64,000 nt of DNA from Fen-1254 sp963778945 (GTDB taxonomy: Bacteria; Bacteroidota; Ignavibacteria; UBA10030): NCBI GenBank assembly GCA_963778945.1, contig CAVZWL010000007.1, positions 186,001-250,000 on the forward strand, given 5' to 3'. How positions within the stretch are numbered: position 1 is the stretch's first letter; each line of letters begins with the position of its first letter. Shown piece by piece: positions 9,325-19,276 of the stretch. Below the pieces are notes generated by a model. It ran no database searches. It worked only from the letters and a program-made list of their open reading frames with translations, and had not been told where the DNA came from. The translations under genes and the position numbers were made by a program.

Positions 9325-9942
9325 TTATTGGTTTAATCGTTGAAAAATAAAAAAACGGTTGCCGTAACTGATAGGTTCCGTAAAATCATTCACATTAAGA
9401 TTTTGTATAGGCCGGCGCAATTCCTCCGGAAACGAATAAATGTTGGTCATTCCGATTTTTCCTCCCTGTGCACGCAAAGAAGAATCGATAGAAAATGTTT
9501 TTGCCAATTCTTCAAAGCTGGCGCCGCGTTTGAGGGCTGCATACGCCGAGTCGGCATCTGCTGCCGAACGGCAGAGGATCTCTGCAAGAAAATAATTGAC
9601 CGGTGCCGCAAAGTGGACAACAGTCTGCAGACGGTACCATGTTGGAATCGGTTTATCATCGACAGCAGGCGGTAAGAATCGCCATTGCTTCATAGTGGCT
9701 GCGGCTTGGGCATTCCAATTCGTATCCCTGGTTCCTTTTATAATATGAACGTTATCGACAGTTCCGTTCTCTAAAACATGAAGCACAACATCCAGACTGA
9801 TGGGACCATAGTTCTCATCTGACGGGACGGGAGGGAACTGGCTTTGGCTGATCAGCTTCGGCATAAGTTCCTGCTGGCTTTCTTTTATGCTCGAGCACGA
9901 AAAAAGAGACACAGCAAGAATAAGAAGAATGAGACTTTTCAT
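9325..9942 (-). CDS. Lipoprotein with TonB C-terminal domain fused to a parvulin peptidyl-prolyl isomerase domain
   Basis: 205 residues from ATG 9942, which has a strong ribosome site (GGAGGTG). A lipoprotein signal peptide (MKSLILLILAVSLFSCSS) places the protein at a membrane with Cys16 lipidated. Residues about 45-115 form a TonB C-terminal domain (LDVVLHVLENGTVDNVHIIK, then MKQWRFLPPAVDDKPIPTWY). Residues about 118-203 match a PpiC/parvulin domain: YFLAEILCRSAADADSAYAA, LKRGASFEELAKTFS, GGKIGM and FTEPISYGNRFFIFQ. The first domain normally contacts TonB-dependent receptors, and the second catalyses proline isomerisation in periplasmic folding. The pairing is unusual. No exbBD or receptor gene lies nearby. 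Confidence 0.75.
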   Translation of the reverse strand: MKSLILLILAVSLFSCSSIKESQQELMPKLISQSQFPPVPSDENYGPISLDVVLHVLENGTVDNVHIIKGTRDTNWNAQAAATMKQWRFLPPAVDDKPIPTWYRLQTVVHFAAPVNYFLAEILCRSAADADSAYAALKRGASFEELAKTFSIDSSLRAQGGKIGMTNIYSFPEELRRPIQNLNVNDFTEPISYGNRFFIFQRLNQ

Positions 9943-10414
9943 GATGCACCTCCGAATATATGAACCGGTGGATAACTGCATGAAATATTTTTGGAAAATA
10001 ATGTTGTACAAAAACTTTCCATACAAACACAGATAGATATATATGAAAAGGCAATTCAGAATTCGACCGAATATATATATTTCGATGATAAAAGTAAATC
10101 GATTCTCAAAAGGCCGTAAACCTTGAAATATAGAATAAATAACGCGTTTTGAGGACGGCAGCTGCGATGCGATAGGATGGGAATCCAATGCGGTTTTAAA
10201 TCCTTCGGACGGGGATGAGAAGAGACCGGTTTTCTGAGTTTGAAGATACAATTTTTTTTTGCTGTTTTTCTCTGCACTTGAAAGTCCGGCGATACATGCA
10301 GGAGTTTGCAGAAGGCGCCGTCGAAAAACGGACGTTGTGCAGGTTTTTTCAACATTGCAATTCGGAGCTTTTTTCGGTACCGTTTATACATACTTTCATT
10401 AAATTATCGATGTA
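9943..10414. other. Intergenic region between divergent genes
   Basis: 472 bp, AT-rich, between the start codons of the TonB-parvulin lipoprotein and the patatin. It must hold both promoters. I find no convincing -35/-10 pair, RNA gene or repeat, and no open frame with coding character. Confidence 0.5.
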
Positions 10415-13174
10415 ATGAAGACAAGAATATTTTTGACAACTATCGGTCTGGCCTTTCTCTTCTCGTTTCCATTTATTCTCCGGGCACAAAAAAATGACGA
10501 AGGCCGTGTCGTTCTTACACCCGACTGGAAAGAATCGAAATCTCAAATTCCATCATTCGTTCGTTTGCGCCTGCCGAAGCGTCCGAAAATTGCACTCGTT
10601 CTCAGCGGCGGCGGAGCGCGTGGAGTTGCCGCTATCGGCGTCCTCAAAGCTTTTGAACGCGCTCATATTCCCATCGATCTTCTTGTAGGAAACAGCATCG
10701 GGAGTATTATCGGCGGGCTGTACGCATCGGGATATTCGCCTGCGCAGCTTCAGGTGATGGTCGATACGACCAACTGGGATGAGGTTTTGAGCTACGGTGA
10801 TCAGGCAAGGCGTCAAGATATGTTCCTTGATAAAAAAATCGAACGCGATAAAAGTATTTTAGTTTTGCGCTTTAACGGTTTGGAACCGGTCATTCCTTCT
10901 GCTTTTTCTTCAGGACAAAACCTGACGAATTATTTGAACACGATAACCCTGCAGAGTGTCTATCATCCTGATCCGTCGTTCGATGGTCTTCGAATTCCGT
11001 TCCGTGCGACGGCGACCGACCTGGTATCGGGCAAAAGGGTTGTGATCGACCGGGGAGATTTAACGAGCGCGCTCCGGGCAAGCATGTCCGTTCCGCTGCT
11101 TTTTACGACAGTACAAAAAAGATACTATGCAGCTTCTCGACGGCGGCCTTATCGGTAATCTTCCTGTGGAAGTCGCTCTTCAAGAAAAAGCGGATATCGT
11201 TATCGGCGTCGATATGATGGGGCCGCTTCGTTCTCGCCATCAGCTCAATACGCCGTGGGAAGTTGCAGATCAGATTACGACCATTATGATGCAGGAAGCA
11301 AACGAATTATCACGGAAAAAAGCGGATATCATGATTACGCCGAAGCTCGGCGATCACCTTTCAACAGATTTCTCACAGCTCGATTCTCTGATCGATTGCG
11401 GTGAAGAAACTGCATATTCTGCGGTTCCGGTTATCCGGCAGCTTATGAAAATAAAATCAGCGCATTCCCCGCGCGATACATTTTCTTTTGAAAATCCGCA
11501 TTGGTCATTCGATTCGAGCTGCGTGCCCGCGCCTCTTCAGGAACGGCTTCATGGATTTTCCGATCGGCATACAGTTTCTTACGGCGCCCTTTTGCAGATA
11601 CTCAACGAGCTCTCTGAACCGGGAGATTACGATACCGTAGAAGCGATAGCAGACCGGGTTGCCGGAGGAACCGATATTGCACTGCATCTTGTTCGGTTCC
11701 CGGTTCTGGACAGCGTGACGTTTGCCGGCAATCGAATAATTTCTTCCGACACCCTGCAAAACGCATTCCGTTCCATGCTGGGCAAACCGATCAATGCGCC
11801 GGAACTTCTTAAAGCTCTCGAAAACGTTCTTCGTATGTACCGGTCTGCAGGTTATTCGCTGGCGCGAATTGTCCGAACAAGCTATGCCGCTGCCGACCGC
11901 CGCGCTGCAGTGATTCTCGATGAAGGAGTGATCGGCCGGATCGATATCAGCGGTACGATAAAAACACGGGATTGGGTTCTTCGCCGTGAACTGCCGATGA
12001 CCGCCGGCTCTGTCTTTTTGATTCAAAGTGCAAAACAGGGAATTGTAAATTTGAATGCGACCAATTTATTCGAACAGGTCATCCTGTCTGCTCATCATGA
12101 AGGAGATGCGGACAAAGAAAACGTCCTGACGCTTCAAGCACGCGAAAGAAACACGGACCTCATACGTTTCGGTCTTCGCATCGATAATGAACGGAATATC
12201 CAGCCCTCCATCGATCTCCGGGATGAGGATTTTTTGGGAACCGGATCTGAAATCGGGATTATGGCTGGCGGCGGTTCAAGGAATCAGAGCTATATGGGAG
12301 AAGTGAAGACAACGCGCATTTTCAATTCTTATTTGACCTTCGGACTCCAGGGATATTTCCTCACGGAAGATATCAATGTTTATCGGGATGCTTCTCAGTC
12401 CTCGCTTGACGAATTCGAGCGGATGAAAATCGGGGAATATGAGCAGGTTCGCAACGGCGGAACTGCGAGTTTCGGAATGCAGCTCGCACGTCTCGGAAGT
12501 CCTTATCGTTCAGGGAAGACTGGAACACATTAAAATTTATAATATTTTAAACAATCCGATCGACAACCAGACCTATGATCTTTCCGCGCTGCGATTCGGA
12601 ACGTATGTCGATACGCAGGATAAAGTTCCGTACCCAAATTCCGGCGAAGTGCTCAATCTTTATTATGAATCGGCTCTTGTCGATTTTGGCAGCACAGTGG
12701 CGATATTCGAAGTTTTCATTTTCGTACGATAAGTATATATCTATTTTCAATACTCTCGTCATGCACCCGCGCCTGTGGATCGGCGTCGGAGACAAATCTC
12801 TGCCCCTGAGCGAACAATTTTCTCTCGGCGGGCCTGAAAGTTTTTGGGGATATGCCGAAAACGATTCTTTAGGGCGTCAGGTTTTTTTAGCAAGTCTGGA
12901 GTATCGCTATAAACTTCCATTTCCTCTCCTTTTCGATACATATTTTAAGTTTCGGTACGACTTCGGCGCGATCCGGTCTATAACGGGGGATGTGGCTCTT
13001 GCGGATTTCAAACACGGCCTCGGCGCTACACTGGCGCTCGATACGCCGGCCGGCCCGGCGGAGTTCTCAGTGAGCGAGGCTTTTTATTCGCGGCCTGAAA
13101 TTCATCACCTGGTCTGTTGGGGACCGGTCATGTTTTCGTTCACTATCGGTTATCCGATTCTTGGCGTACATTAG
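10415..13174 (+). CDS. Patatin-like phospholipase with POTRA and outer-membrane barrel (type Vd secretion, PlpD-like), three frame breaks
   Basis: A secreted lipase with its own transporter. After a signal peptide (LAFLFSFPFILRAQ) comes a patatin domain with oxyanion loop GGGARG, nucleophile elbow GNSIG and catalytic DGG (residues about 50-280). A POTRA-like segment follows (VTFAGNRIISSDTLQNAF and IDISGTIKTRDWVLRRE), then an Omp85-type 16-strand barrel whose sixth-loop region contains LGGPESFWGYAEND. The frame shifts near 11120, 12490 and 12705, each by a surplus base; the total is about 918 residues. Known members hydrolyse phospholipids; whether the patatin is released is unknown. Confidence 0.85.
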
Positions 13175-13258
13175 CATGTGCAGCATGCAACTTGATGCCT
13201 GCTTCCTCCGTATCACGGAAGAGAGGCGGGATTCTTCCGTCCCGAGGACTCGTTCATT

Positions 13259-15769
13259 ATGAAAATACGATTGAAAATATCCCCGCGGCAGACACGTATC
13301 GGGTATACTGTGGTCGCTCTTCTTGCTGTAGCGGTCTGCAGTCTCAATTTTTATCTCCAGATGTTCGTCTACAAGAAAGGAAACGATCAATGCCGGTGGA
13401 CCGATCAGGGGCCGTCGCGCATCCTGATAACCGGATTGGCGGAGAAGGGCGTCACCGAGCAGGCAGGAGTCATGGAAGGCGATGTCCTGATACGCATTAA
13501 CGGACAAACATTTGCGAATGCAGGATCCGCACAGGCCATCATCGACGGGCTTACAGGGTCCTCTGCCGTCTATACAATCGAACGCAACGGGATTCAACTC
13601 GAGAAAAAAGTTTTCATTTTACGATATTTGAATCTTACTTTCTTAGCGCAATTTCTCTTCGGTGCCGGTTTCCTGCTTGTCGGATATATCGTTGTTATGG
13701 TAAAGCCGGAAGGGAAGATGCAGCGGATGTTCGGCCGATTCAGCATCTTGTCGCTTCTCTTTTTCGGTCTCTCTTCGGTTAATTTATCTTCCCAGGCCGC
13801 TGGTTCCTGGCAGCGTGTAGTACTTATTATTTCGTTCGTTTTTGCCTCTGTCTTTGCCCCGCCGGCGTTTATCAGGTTTTTTCTGCTCTTTCCGGTTAAA
13901 CGCCGCATATTCGAGAGCCGGCTTCTTACGGCTGCTTTATATGGGATCAGCGTCATTCTTACCGGCCTTATCTTTGCGAAGGATTGGGTTTGGATATGGG
14001 TTTTGGCAGTTGTTATTATCTTTCGGTATGTATTCTATATTGCGGGTTTGACGCTCTTTGTATTCGGTTACTTTCGCTTAATAGAACCAAAGCGGCGCTC
14101 AGAGCTGCGGCCGCTGCTGTTCGGCGTTGCCATCGGACTGGCGGCTTTTCTCTACACATTCGTACTGATGGCAATAGATCCCTTTCTTCCTCTCAATCAG
14201 CCGATCGTTCTCTTACCGACGACGGCGCTGGTTCTCGTCCCTGTATTTTTCGGATATGCTATTTTCCGTTACGGGCTTATGGATGTGGACCTTGTTGTTC
14301 GCCGCAGCCTTGTCTACGGCGCCGTGACTGCAACGCTGGCGGCGATGTACCTGACGCTCGTCTACGGTGCGGGAAATTTGCTCTCCTGGTATTTTTCCAT
14401 TCAGCAAAGCAGGCTCTTCGAAGTGCTCTCACTCATCGTCATTGCGGTCGCTTTCGATCCCCTGAAGCAGCGGTTTCAGAATACGATCGACCGGTTTTTT
14501 TATCGGGAGCGGTATAATTACCAGACGGCGCTGCTGGAGTTTACTCAGGAACTGCCGCGTCTGATGGAACTGGATCATATTTCCCATTCACTGCTCAACC
14601 GCATTTCTTCGACGATGCACATCGACCGCGTAGCTGTGATGATCTGCAACGACCGGGACGGCTGTGCTCATGTTGCGAAGAATATCGATGAGGGCGACTG
14701 TTCCTATTCCGATCATGAAAAAAGTTTTATGCGCCTTTTGCGAAAAACAGGAAAACCGATTCTTGTGCAGCCGCTTGCCGATGAGGATGGAACTCTCGAC
14801 ATCGATGAAAGTGAGCGGCAGCAGCTGCTGCGCTCCGGGACAGTGCTCTCCGTGCCGATGATGCTCAAAGAACGCCTGATAGGATTTATCAATGTCGGAC
14901 CCAAGCGTTCCGGCCGTGTGTATGCGAAAGAGGATATTGATTTGCTGTCGACCGTCGCGGCACAGGCTGCGATCGGAATTGAAAATGCACGGCTGCACAA
15001 TTCGGAAATAGACCAGCAGCGCATGAAAAAGGAGCTCGATGTTGCGCGCACAATTCAGCAGGGGCTCTTTCCGAAAAAAAATCCTGCAATACCGGGGCTC
15101 GATATTTCGGGCGTCTCGCTGCCGGCGCTCTCTGTCGGCGGAGATTATTACGATTTTATTCAGATCGGTCCGGCGAAGCTGCTGACGGTCGTCGCGGACG
15201 TCTCCGGAAAAGGAATGTCTGCAGCTTTATACATGTCCAAGATTCAGGGAATGGTTCAGCTTGCGTCGGCCATGTACCGCAGTCCGAAAGAAATGCTGAT
15301 CAATATCAACCGAAAGATCTTCGAAGGGATAGACCGAAAATCGTTCATTACGATGATTCTTGCATTGTATGATCTCAAGAAAAAAGAGGTGCGAATTTGC
15401 CGCGCCGGCCATAACAGGGCGGTGCTTGGAGTAAAAGACAAGTTCCGGTTTCTTCAAGGCGGTGGAATAGGTTTGGGCCTGGAAAGCGGAAAAAAATTCG
15501 AAAGCGCTATAGAGGAAATTCGCATGCCCCTGCGTCCGAACAGTATACTGGTACTGTATACGGACGGCATAACGGAGTCGATGAATGAGCACAAACAGCA
15601 ATTCGGCGATGAGAAACTTCTCCGCATCCTTAAAAGGGAGAGGCAGCGTTCTGCAGCGGAAATTGAACACATTCTTCTCGATGCCGTTGCTCGCCACCGC
15701 GGCGCGGCAGAGCAGCATGATGATATTACGATGATTATCGTCAAAAGCGGAACATCCGGAAAACTTTGA
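13259..15769 (+). CDS. PDZ - seven-helix membrane - GAF - PP2C (SpoIIE-type) phosphatase
   Basis: An 836-residue signalling protein, intact. Residue 15-35 is a first helix. A PDZ-like domain (about 50-115; ITGLAEKGVTEQAGVMEGDV) lies outside the membrane. About seven more helices run from 122 to 400. A GAF domain (about 435-580) and a SpoIIE/RsbU PP2C domain (about 595-832) follow. PP2C motifs are LDVARTIQQGLFP, SVGGDYYDF, VADVSGKGMSAALYMSK, AGHNRAV and LYTDGITE, so the metal-binding aspartates are present. RsbU-type enzymes dephosphorylate anti-anti-sigma factors; none is encoded nearby, so the target is unknown. Confidence 0.9.
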   Translation: MKIRLKISPRQTRIGYTVVALLAVAVCSLNFYLQMFVYKKGNDQCRWTDQGPSRILITGLAEKGVTEQAGVMEGDVLIRINGQTFANAGSAQAIIDGLTGSSAVYTIERNGIQLEKKVFILRYLNLTFLAQFLFGAGFLLVGYIVVMVKPEGKMQRMFGRFSILSLLFFGLSSVNLSSQAAGSWQRVVLIISFVFASVFAPPAFIRFFLLFPVKRRIFESRLLTAALYGISVILTGLIFAKDWVWIWVLAVVIIFRYVFYIAGLTLFVFGYFRLIEPKRRSELRPLLFGVAIGLAAFLYTFVLMAIDPFLPLNQPIVLLPTTALVLVPVFFGYAIFRYGLMDVDLVVRRSLVYGAVTATLAAMYLTLVYGAGNLLSWYFSIQQSRLFEVLSLIVIAVAFDPLKQRFQNTIDRFFYRERYNYQTALLEFTQELPRLMELDHISHSLLNRISSTMHIDRVAVMICNDRDGCAHVAKNIDEGDCSYSDHEKSFMRLLRKTGKPILVQPLADEDGTLDIDESERQQLLRSGTVLSVPMMLKERLIGFINVGPKRSGRVYAKEDIDLLSTVAAQAAIGIENARLHNSEIDQQRMKKELDVARTIQQGLFPKKNPAIPGLDISGVSLPALSVGGDYYDFIQIGPAKLLTVVADVSGKGMSAALYMSKIQGMVQLASAMYRSPKEMLININRKIFEGIDRKSFITMILALYDLKKKEVRICRAGHNRAVLGVKDKFRFLQGGGIGLGLESGKKFESAIEEIRMPLRPNSILVLYTDGITESMNEHKQQFGDEKLLRILKRERQRSAAEIEHILLDAVARHRGAAEQHDDITMIIVKSGTSGKL

Positions 15770-15859
15770 GTCCTGCCCGGCGTCTACCTTTGTCTTTTCT
15801 TGAAAATCTCTCTATATTTTCTTAATGAATAAACTTGCAATACTTTTTGGATTTCTTTG

Positions 15860-16126
15860 ATGTCAACAAAACCTCCTTTACAATTCCGGGAACATCCGGC
15901 GGATTCACTGGAACGGCTCGCCATGGCTGTCGCTTCGGTTATACCGACTCAGGAACCGAACGATCAAGTCCGGCTCGCGTATTGCCTGTGGGCCTGGTTG
16001 AACGAACGCCGCGGATCTTTGGAGCAGGCGGTGCGTGCGGCTGGTGTCCGCACTTCCGTCTCTGTGGAGCAGATGGTGGAAATCATTGGCAGGGAATTGG
16101 AAGAAAAAGGCATTAAACATTCATAA
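15860..16126 (+). CDS. Hypothetical protein, 88 residues
   Basis: A small soluble protein beginning MSTKPPLQFREHPADSLERL at ATG 15860; I do not recognise it. It is rich in charged helix-forming residues (EQMVEIIGRELEEKGIK at the end) and has no signal peptide or membrane segment. It lies 90 nt after the PP2C phosphatase and 35 nt before marC, on the same strand, with codon use like its neighbours, which supports it being real. Confidence 0.5.
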   Translation: MSTKPPLQFREHPADSLERLAMAVASVIPTQEPNDQVRLAYCLWAWLNERRGSLEQAVRAAGVRTSVSVEQMVEIIGRELEEKGIKHS

Positions 16127-16161
16127 CGATAAGCCGGCTATTTTTCGACAGAGGTATTTTT

Positions 16162-16752
16162 ATGTTCGATTTTAAAACGTTCCTTCTTTCTTTTATACCG
16201 CTCTTTGTCGCTATCGATGTCATCGGCGCTGTTCCGCTTTTCATTTCTCTGACGAACGATATCGAAGGACCGAAACGCAACCGCTTGATTACGGATTCGA
16301 CGCTGACGGCGCTGATTGTTGCCGTAATTTTTTTGTTCGGCGGTAAAATGATATTCAACTATCTGGGAATAACGGAAAACGATTTTCGCGTGGGAGGCGG
16401 CATTCTTCTTCTCATTCTTTCGGTTGTGGACTTAGTCTTTTCGTCTGATAAACCCAAAAAACCGGATACGACCATCGGCGTCGTACCGCTGGGAATTCCG
16501 CTGATCATCGGTCCTGCAGCGCTTACGACAATTCTGATTATTGTCGATCAGTACGGCTACATCATGGCGATTACGGCGATTCTTGTAAACTTGATCATCG
16601 TATGGGCGATTTTTAGGAATTCATCTTTGATCATGCGTCTCATGGGAGAGGGTGGATCCAAAGCATTTGCCAAGGTAGCGGCGCTCTTGATGGCAGCCAT
16701 AGCTATTATGATGATCCGCGTAGGTATGACGGGAATGATCAGGGGAAGTTGA
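16162..16752 (+). CDS. MarC-family integral membrane protein
   Basis: A 196-residue protein with six predicted helices. It opens MFDFKTFLLSFIPLFVAIDV and contains the MarC signatures GAVPLFISLT, FRVGGGILLLILSVVDLV and VPLGIPLIIGPAALTT. MarC/YchE/SnatA proteins sit in the inner membrane; some have been linked to amino-acid export, but the role is mostly unsettled. Intact. It starts 35 nt after the small upstream gene. Confidence 0.9.
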   Translation: MFDFKTFLLSFIPLFVAIDVIGAVPLFISLTNDIEGPKRNRLITDSTLTALIVAVIFLFGGKMIFNYLGITENDFRVGGGILLLILSVVDLVFSSDKPKKPDTTIGVVPLGIPLIIGPAALTTILIIVDQYGYIMAITAILVNLIIVWAIFRNSSLIMRLMGEGGSKAFAKVAALLMAAIAIMMIRVGMTGMIRGS

Positions 16753-16925
16753 GTTAAGAATTCAGAATTAAGAATACAGAATTAAGAATAGAATCCAGAA
16801 GTAAGAATTCAGAAGAGCTGGAGATTCGGGAGTGTTGCCCCGTATCAACAGGTGCAAATTGGAGAATAACTGTAAATTGTAGACTGTGAACTGTCAATGG
16901 TCATTGATCACTAGTCAATGTCGAT
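16753..16925. repeat. Degenerate heptamer repeats (site B)
   Basis: Directly after the marC stop come AAGAATTCAGAATTAAGAAT-type units with a 7-nt step, again at about 16800-16815, followed by ACTGTAAATTGTAGACTGTG and TGAACTGTCAATGGTCATTG-like units. The gap to uppP (16753-16968) contains no other feature. Confidence 0.75.
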
Positions 16926-16968
16926 TGTTCATTTTATTCTTCTTCCATTAATAGAGAAAAATTATCTT

Positions 16969-17757
16969 ATGATAGATTTACTGCATACAATTTTATTGGG
17001 CATTATCGAAGGCATAACGGAATTCCTGCCCATATCGAGTACGGGACATTTGCTCATCGCGGAAAAGCTCGGCCTGGGACACCGCTCGGATTTATTTAAT
17101 GTCGTTATTCAAGCGGGAGCTATTCTTGCGGTCACGATTATTTACTGGAAACGGCTCTGGTCGCTTCTCGCTGATTTTCGGAAACCGGAAAACCGCGATT
17201 ATGCGCTCAAGCTTCTTGCGGCGTTTGCAATTACAGGCGCTCTCGGCCTTCTTGCCAAGCATCTTGGTTTTCGACTGCCGGAATCGATTACACCGGTTGC
17301 ATGGGCGCTTCTCATCGGCGGCGTGTATATGATCGCTGCGGAATGGCTCGCTGCAAAAAAACCAGAAAGCACATTGATTACATGGCAGGTTGCCGTTGTT
17401 GTCGGTCTTGCGCAGGTCGTTGCTGCAGTCTTTCCGGGCGCATCGCGTTCAGGCGTGACAATTTTTGCCGCGATGCTTGTCGGTGCCAACGACCGTGCGG
17501 CTGCAACCGAATTTACCTTCCTCGTTGGAATTCCGACGATGTATGCGGCGAGCGCAAAATTGTTCTGGGATGCATATAAACAGGGAGGAACCGGAGAGAA
17601 TTGGACGGATCTTATCATCGCGTTCGTCGCAGCGACCATCGTTGCATTCGTGGCCGTCAAATGGCTTCTCCGCTATATCCAGACGCACCGCTTTACCGTT
17701 TTTGCGGTTTATCGAATCGTTCTCGGGGCGCTTTTGCTTTTGTTCCTTCAAGGATAA
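16969..17757 (+). CDS. uppP: Undecaprenyl-diphosphatase (BacA/UppP)
   Basis: Dephosphorylates undecaprenyl pyrophosphate to recycle the lipid carrier for peptidoglycan and O-antigen. Both catalytic motifs are present: EGITEFLPISSTGH near residue 12 and FPGASRSGVT near 158. Eight helices, 262 residues. ATG 16969 (MIDLLHTILLGIIEGITEFL) was chosen over the upstream ATG because the family starts here. The window also encodes UppS, which makes the same carrier. Confidence 0.92.
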   Translation: MIDLLHTILLGIIEGITEFLPISSTGHLLIAEKLGLGHRSDLFNVVIQAGAILAVTIIYWKRLWSLLADFRKPENRDYALKLLAAFAITGALGLLAKHLGFRLPESITPVAWALLIGGVYMIAAEWLAAKKPESTLITWQVAVVVGLAQVVAAVFPGASRSGVTIFAAMLVGANDRAAATEFTFLVGIPTMYAASAKLFWDAYKQGGTGENWTDLIIAFVAATIVAFVAVKWLLRYIQTHRFTVFAVYRIVLGALLLLFLQG

Positions 17758-17759
17758 CG

Positions 17760-18248
17760 ATGTGCGGGTTACAATGTGGAGATGCGGTGCAGCCGGAACG
17801 CAAGAATGATCTGACAATCCGCGAATTCACGGAACATGATAGGGATGATGTCCGGCGGCTCCTTGTTCAACTGACCGGTCACGAAACGTCTCGAAAAGCG
17901 GTCGAAGAGCGATTTGCATATTTTCGCCGCTCCGCTGCAGAATTTCTTTTTATTGCGGAAGATGAAGGCAAAGTTGCCGGACTGTGCGGGTTCAGAATTC
18001 GTGAAAACGTAGAAGACGATACGCGCTACGGTGAAATCTCCATGCTTGTCGTGGACGAGAGCATTCGCCGTCAGGGCATTGCAACACAATTTGTAAATTT
18101 TGCGGAATCGCTGGCGAGGGAAAAAGGATGTATCGGGCTGTGGTTAGTGAGCGGATTCGGGCGGGAAGAGCATGCACATGAATTTTATAAGCAGCAGGGA
18201 TTTACGGTCAATGGCTGCAGGTTTGTAAAAATATTTCAGAAGGAGTAA
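17760..18248 (+). CDS. GNAT-family acetyltransferase
   Basis: A 162-residue N-acetyltransferase. The core begins LTIREFTEHDRDDVRRLL, and the acetyl-CoA loop reads RRQGIATQFVNFAE (R/QxxGxA/G). Motif B lies around FYKQQGF. ATG 17760 is two nt after the uppP stop, so the genes are cotranscribed. The first 17 residues precede the domain and may not all be translated. Substrate unknown. Confidence 0.8.
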   Translation: MCGLQCGDAVQPERKNDLTIREFTEHDRDDVRRLLVQLTGHETSRKAVEERFAYFRRSAAEFLFIAEDEGKVAGLCGFRIRENVEDDTRYGEISMLVVDESIRRQGIATQFVNFAESLAREKGCIGLWLVSGFGREEHAHEFYKQQGFTVNGCRFVKIFQKE

Positions 18249-18291
18249 AAAACCGTTCAGAGAATACGGCAGACGGTTCCATCACTGCATT

Positions 18292-19128
18292 ATGGCGCGT
18301 TTTAAACTTTACATCGAATACGAAGGAACACGGTTCAGCGGCTGGCAGGTGCAGAAAAATGCACGAACGGTTCAGGGGGAATTGATCGGAGCCATGAAAT
18401 CCGTTTTCGGAACAGGCGATTTTGAATTGTACGGCTCCGGCCGGACAGACGGGGGCGTTCATGCGCTCTGTCAGGTAGCGCATCTCGATGTTAAAACAGT
18501 GCTTGCACCGCCGGTGATACGCATGAAAGTAAACGATCTTCTTCCCGCGGATATCAATATTATCGAAGCGGAAAAAGCGGCGCCCGCTTTTCATGCACGG
18601 CATGACGCCGCTGCGCGCAGCTACCTGTATCAGATTTCCCGCAGGCGGACGGCATTTGGAAAACGCTTGGTCTGGTGGATTAAAGATCCCCTCGATGGGG
18701 AAAAAATGTGGCAGGCGCTGCAATGTTTTACGGGTCTCAATGATTTTCAGTCTTTTTCAGCCGATGATCCGGAAGAAAAATCAACCCGCGTGCAAATCGA
18801 TTCCGTGGATATGAAGGAAGCGGGAGATTTAATTCTCATCCGCATTGTCGGTTCGCATTTTATATGGAAAATGGTGCGTCAGATCGTCGGGAGCATTGTC
18901 GAAGTGGGACGCGGGAATCTGACCATGAATGACCTGAAAAGTTTTTTACATAATGCTTCCGACGAACCGGCAAAATTTACGGCTCCGCCGTCCGGATTGT
19001 TTTTGGAAAGAGTCTATTACCGGGGCGATCACCGGCTGAGAGATTTGCGTCCGGTTCTGGAAGTCATTTCGCCAATTGTTTCCCGGCATCATGACCAGGA
19101 AAAAGATTCAATAGGGAAAAAAGTATAA
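18292..19128 (+). CDS. truA: tRNA pseudouridine(38-40) synthase TruA
   Basis: Isomerises U38-U40 in the tRNA anticodon stem. It begins ARFKLYIEYEGTRFSGWQVQ and carries the catalytic motif GSGRTDGGVHAL, with the nucleophilic Asp near residue 53. The FHARHDAAARSYLYQI and FIWKMVRQIVGSIVEVG stretches are family landmarks. 278 residues, slightly longer than usual because of a 25-residue C-terminal tail. Intact. Confidence 0.92.
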   Translation: MARFKLYIEYEGTRFSGWQVQKNARTVQGELIGAMKSVFGTGDFELYGSGRTDGGVHALCQVAHLDVKTVLAPPVIRMKVNDLLPADINIIEAEKAAPAFHARHDAAARSYLYQISRRRTAFGKRLVWWIKDPLDGEKMWQALQCFTGLNDFQSFSADDPEEKSTRVQIDSVDMKEAGDLILIRIVGSHFIWKMVRQIVGSIVEVGRGNLTMNDLKSFLHNASDEPAKFTAPPSGLFLERVYYRGDHRLRDLRPVLEVISPIVSRHHDQEKDSIGKKV

Positions 19129-19276
19129 TCATCATCAGGAATTTTGCGATTTTTCATGCGCCTTTGCCGGTTTTGCGCCTTTGGAGGCGAGCGGAGCTTG
19201 CCGGCGGGAGATTGCCGTTTTTTGCCGAAAGTTCGAAAAGTATAATAAAAGAATTCTCAGCGCCTTGGAAAAAAAC

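Noticed and set aside
16753..16925. Repeats as phase-variation tracts inside genes
   Set aside because: All heptamer arrays lie outside coding sequence, so copy number would not switch reading frames.
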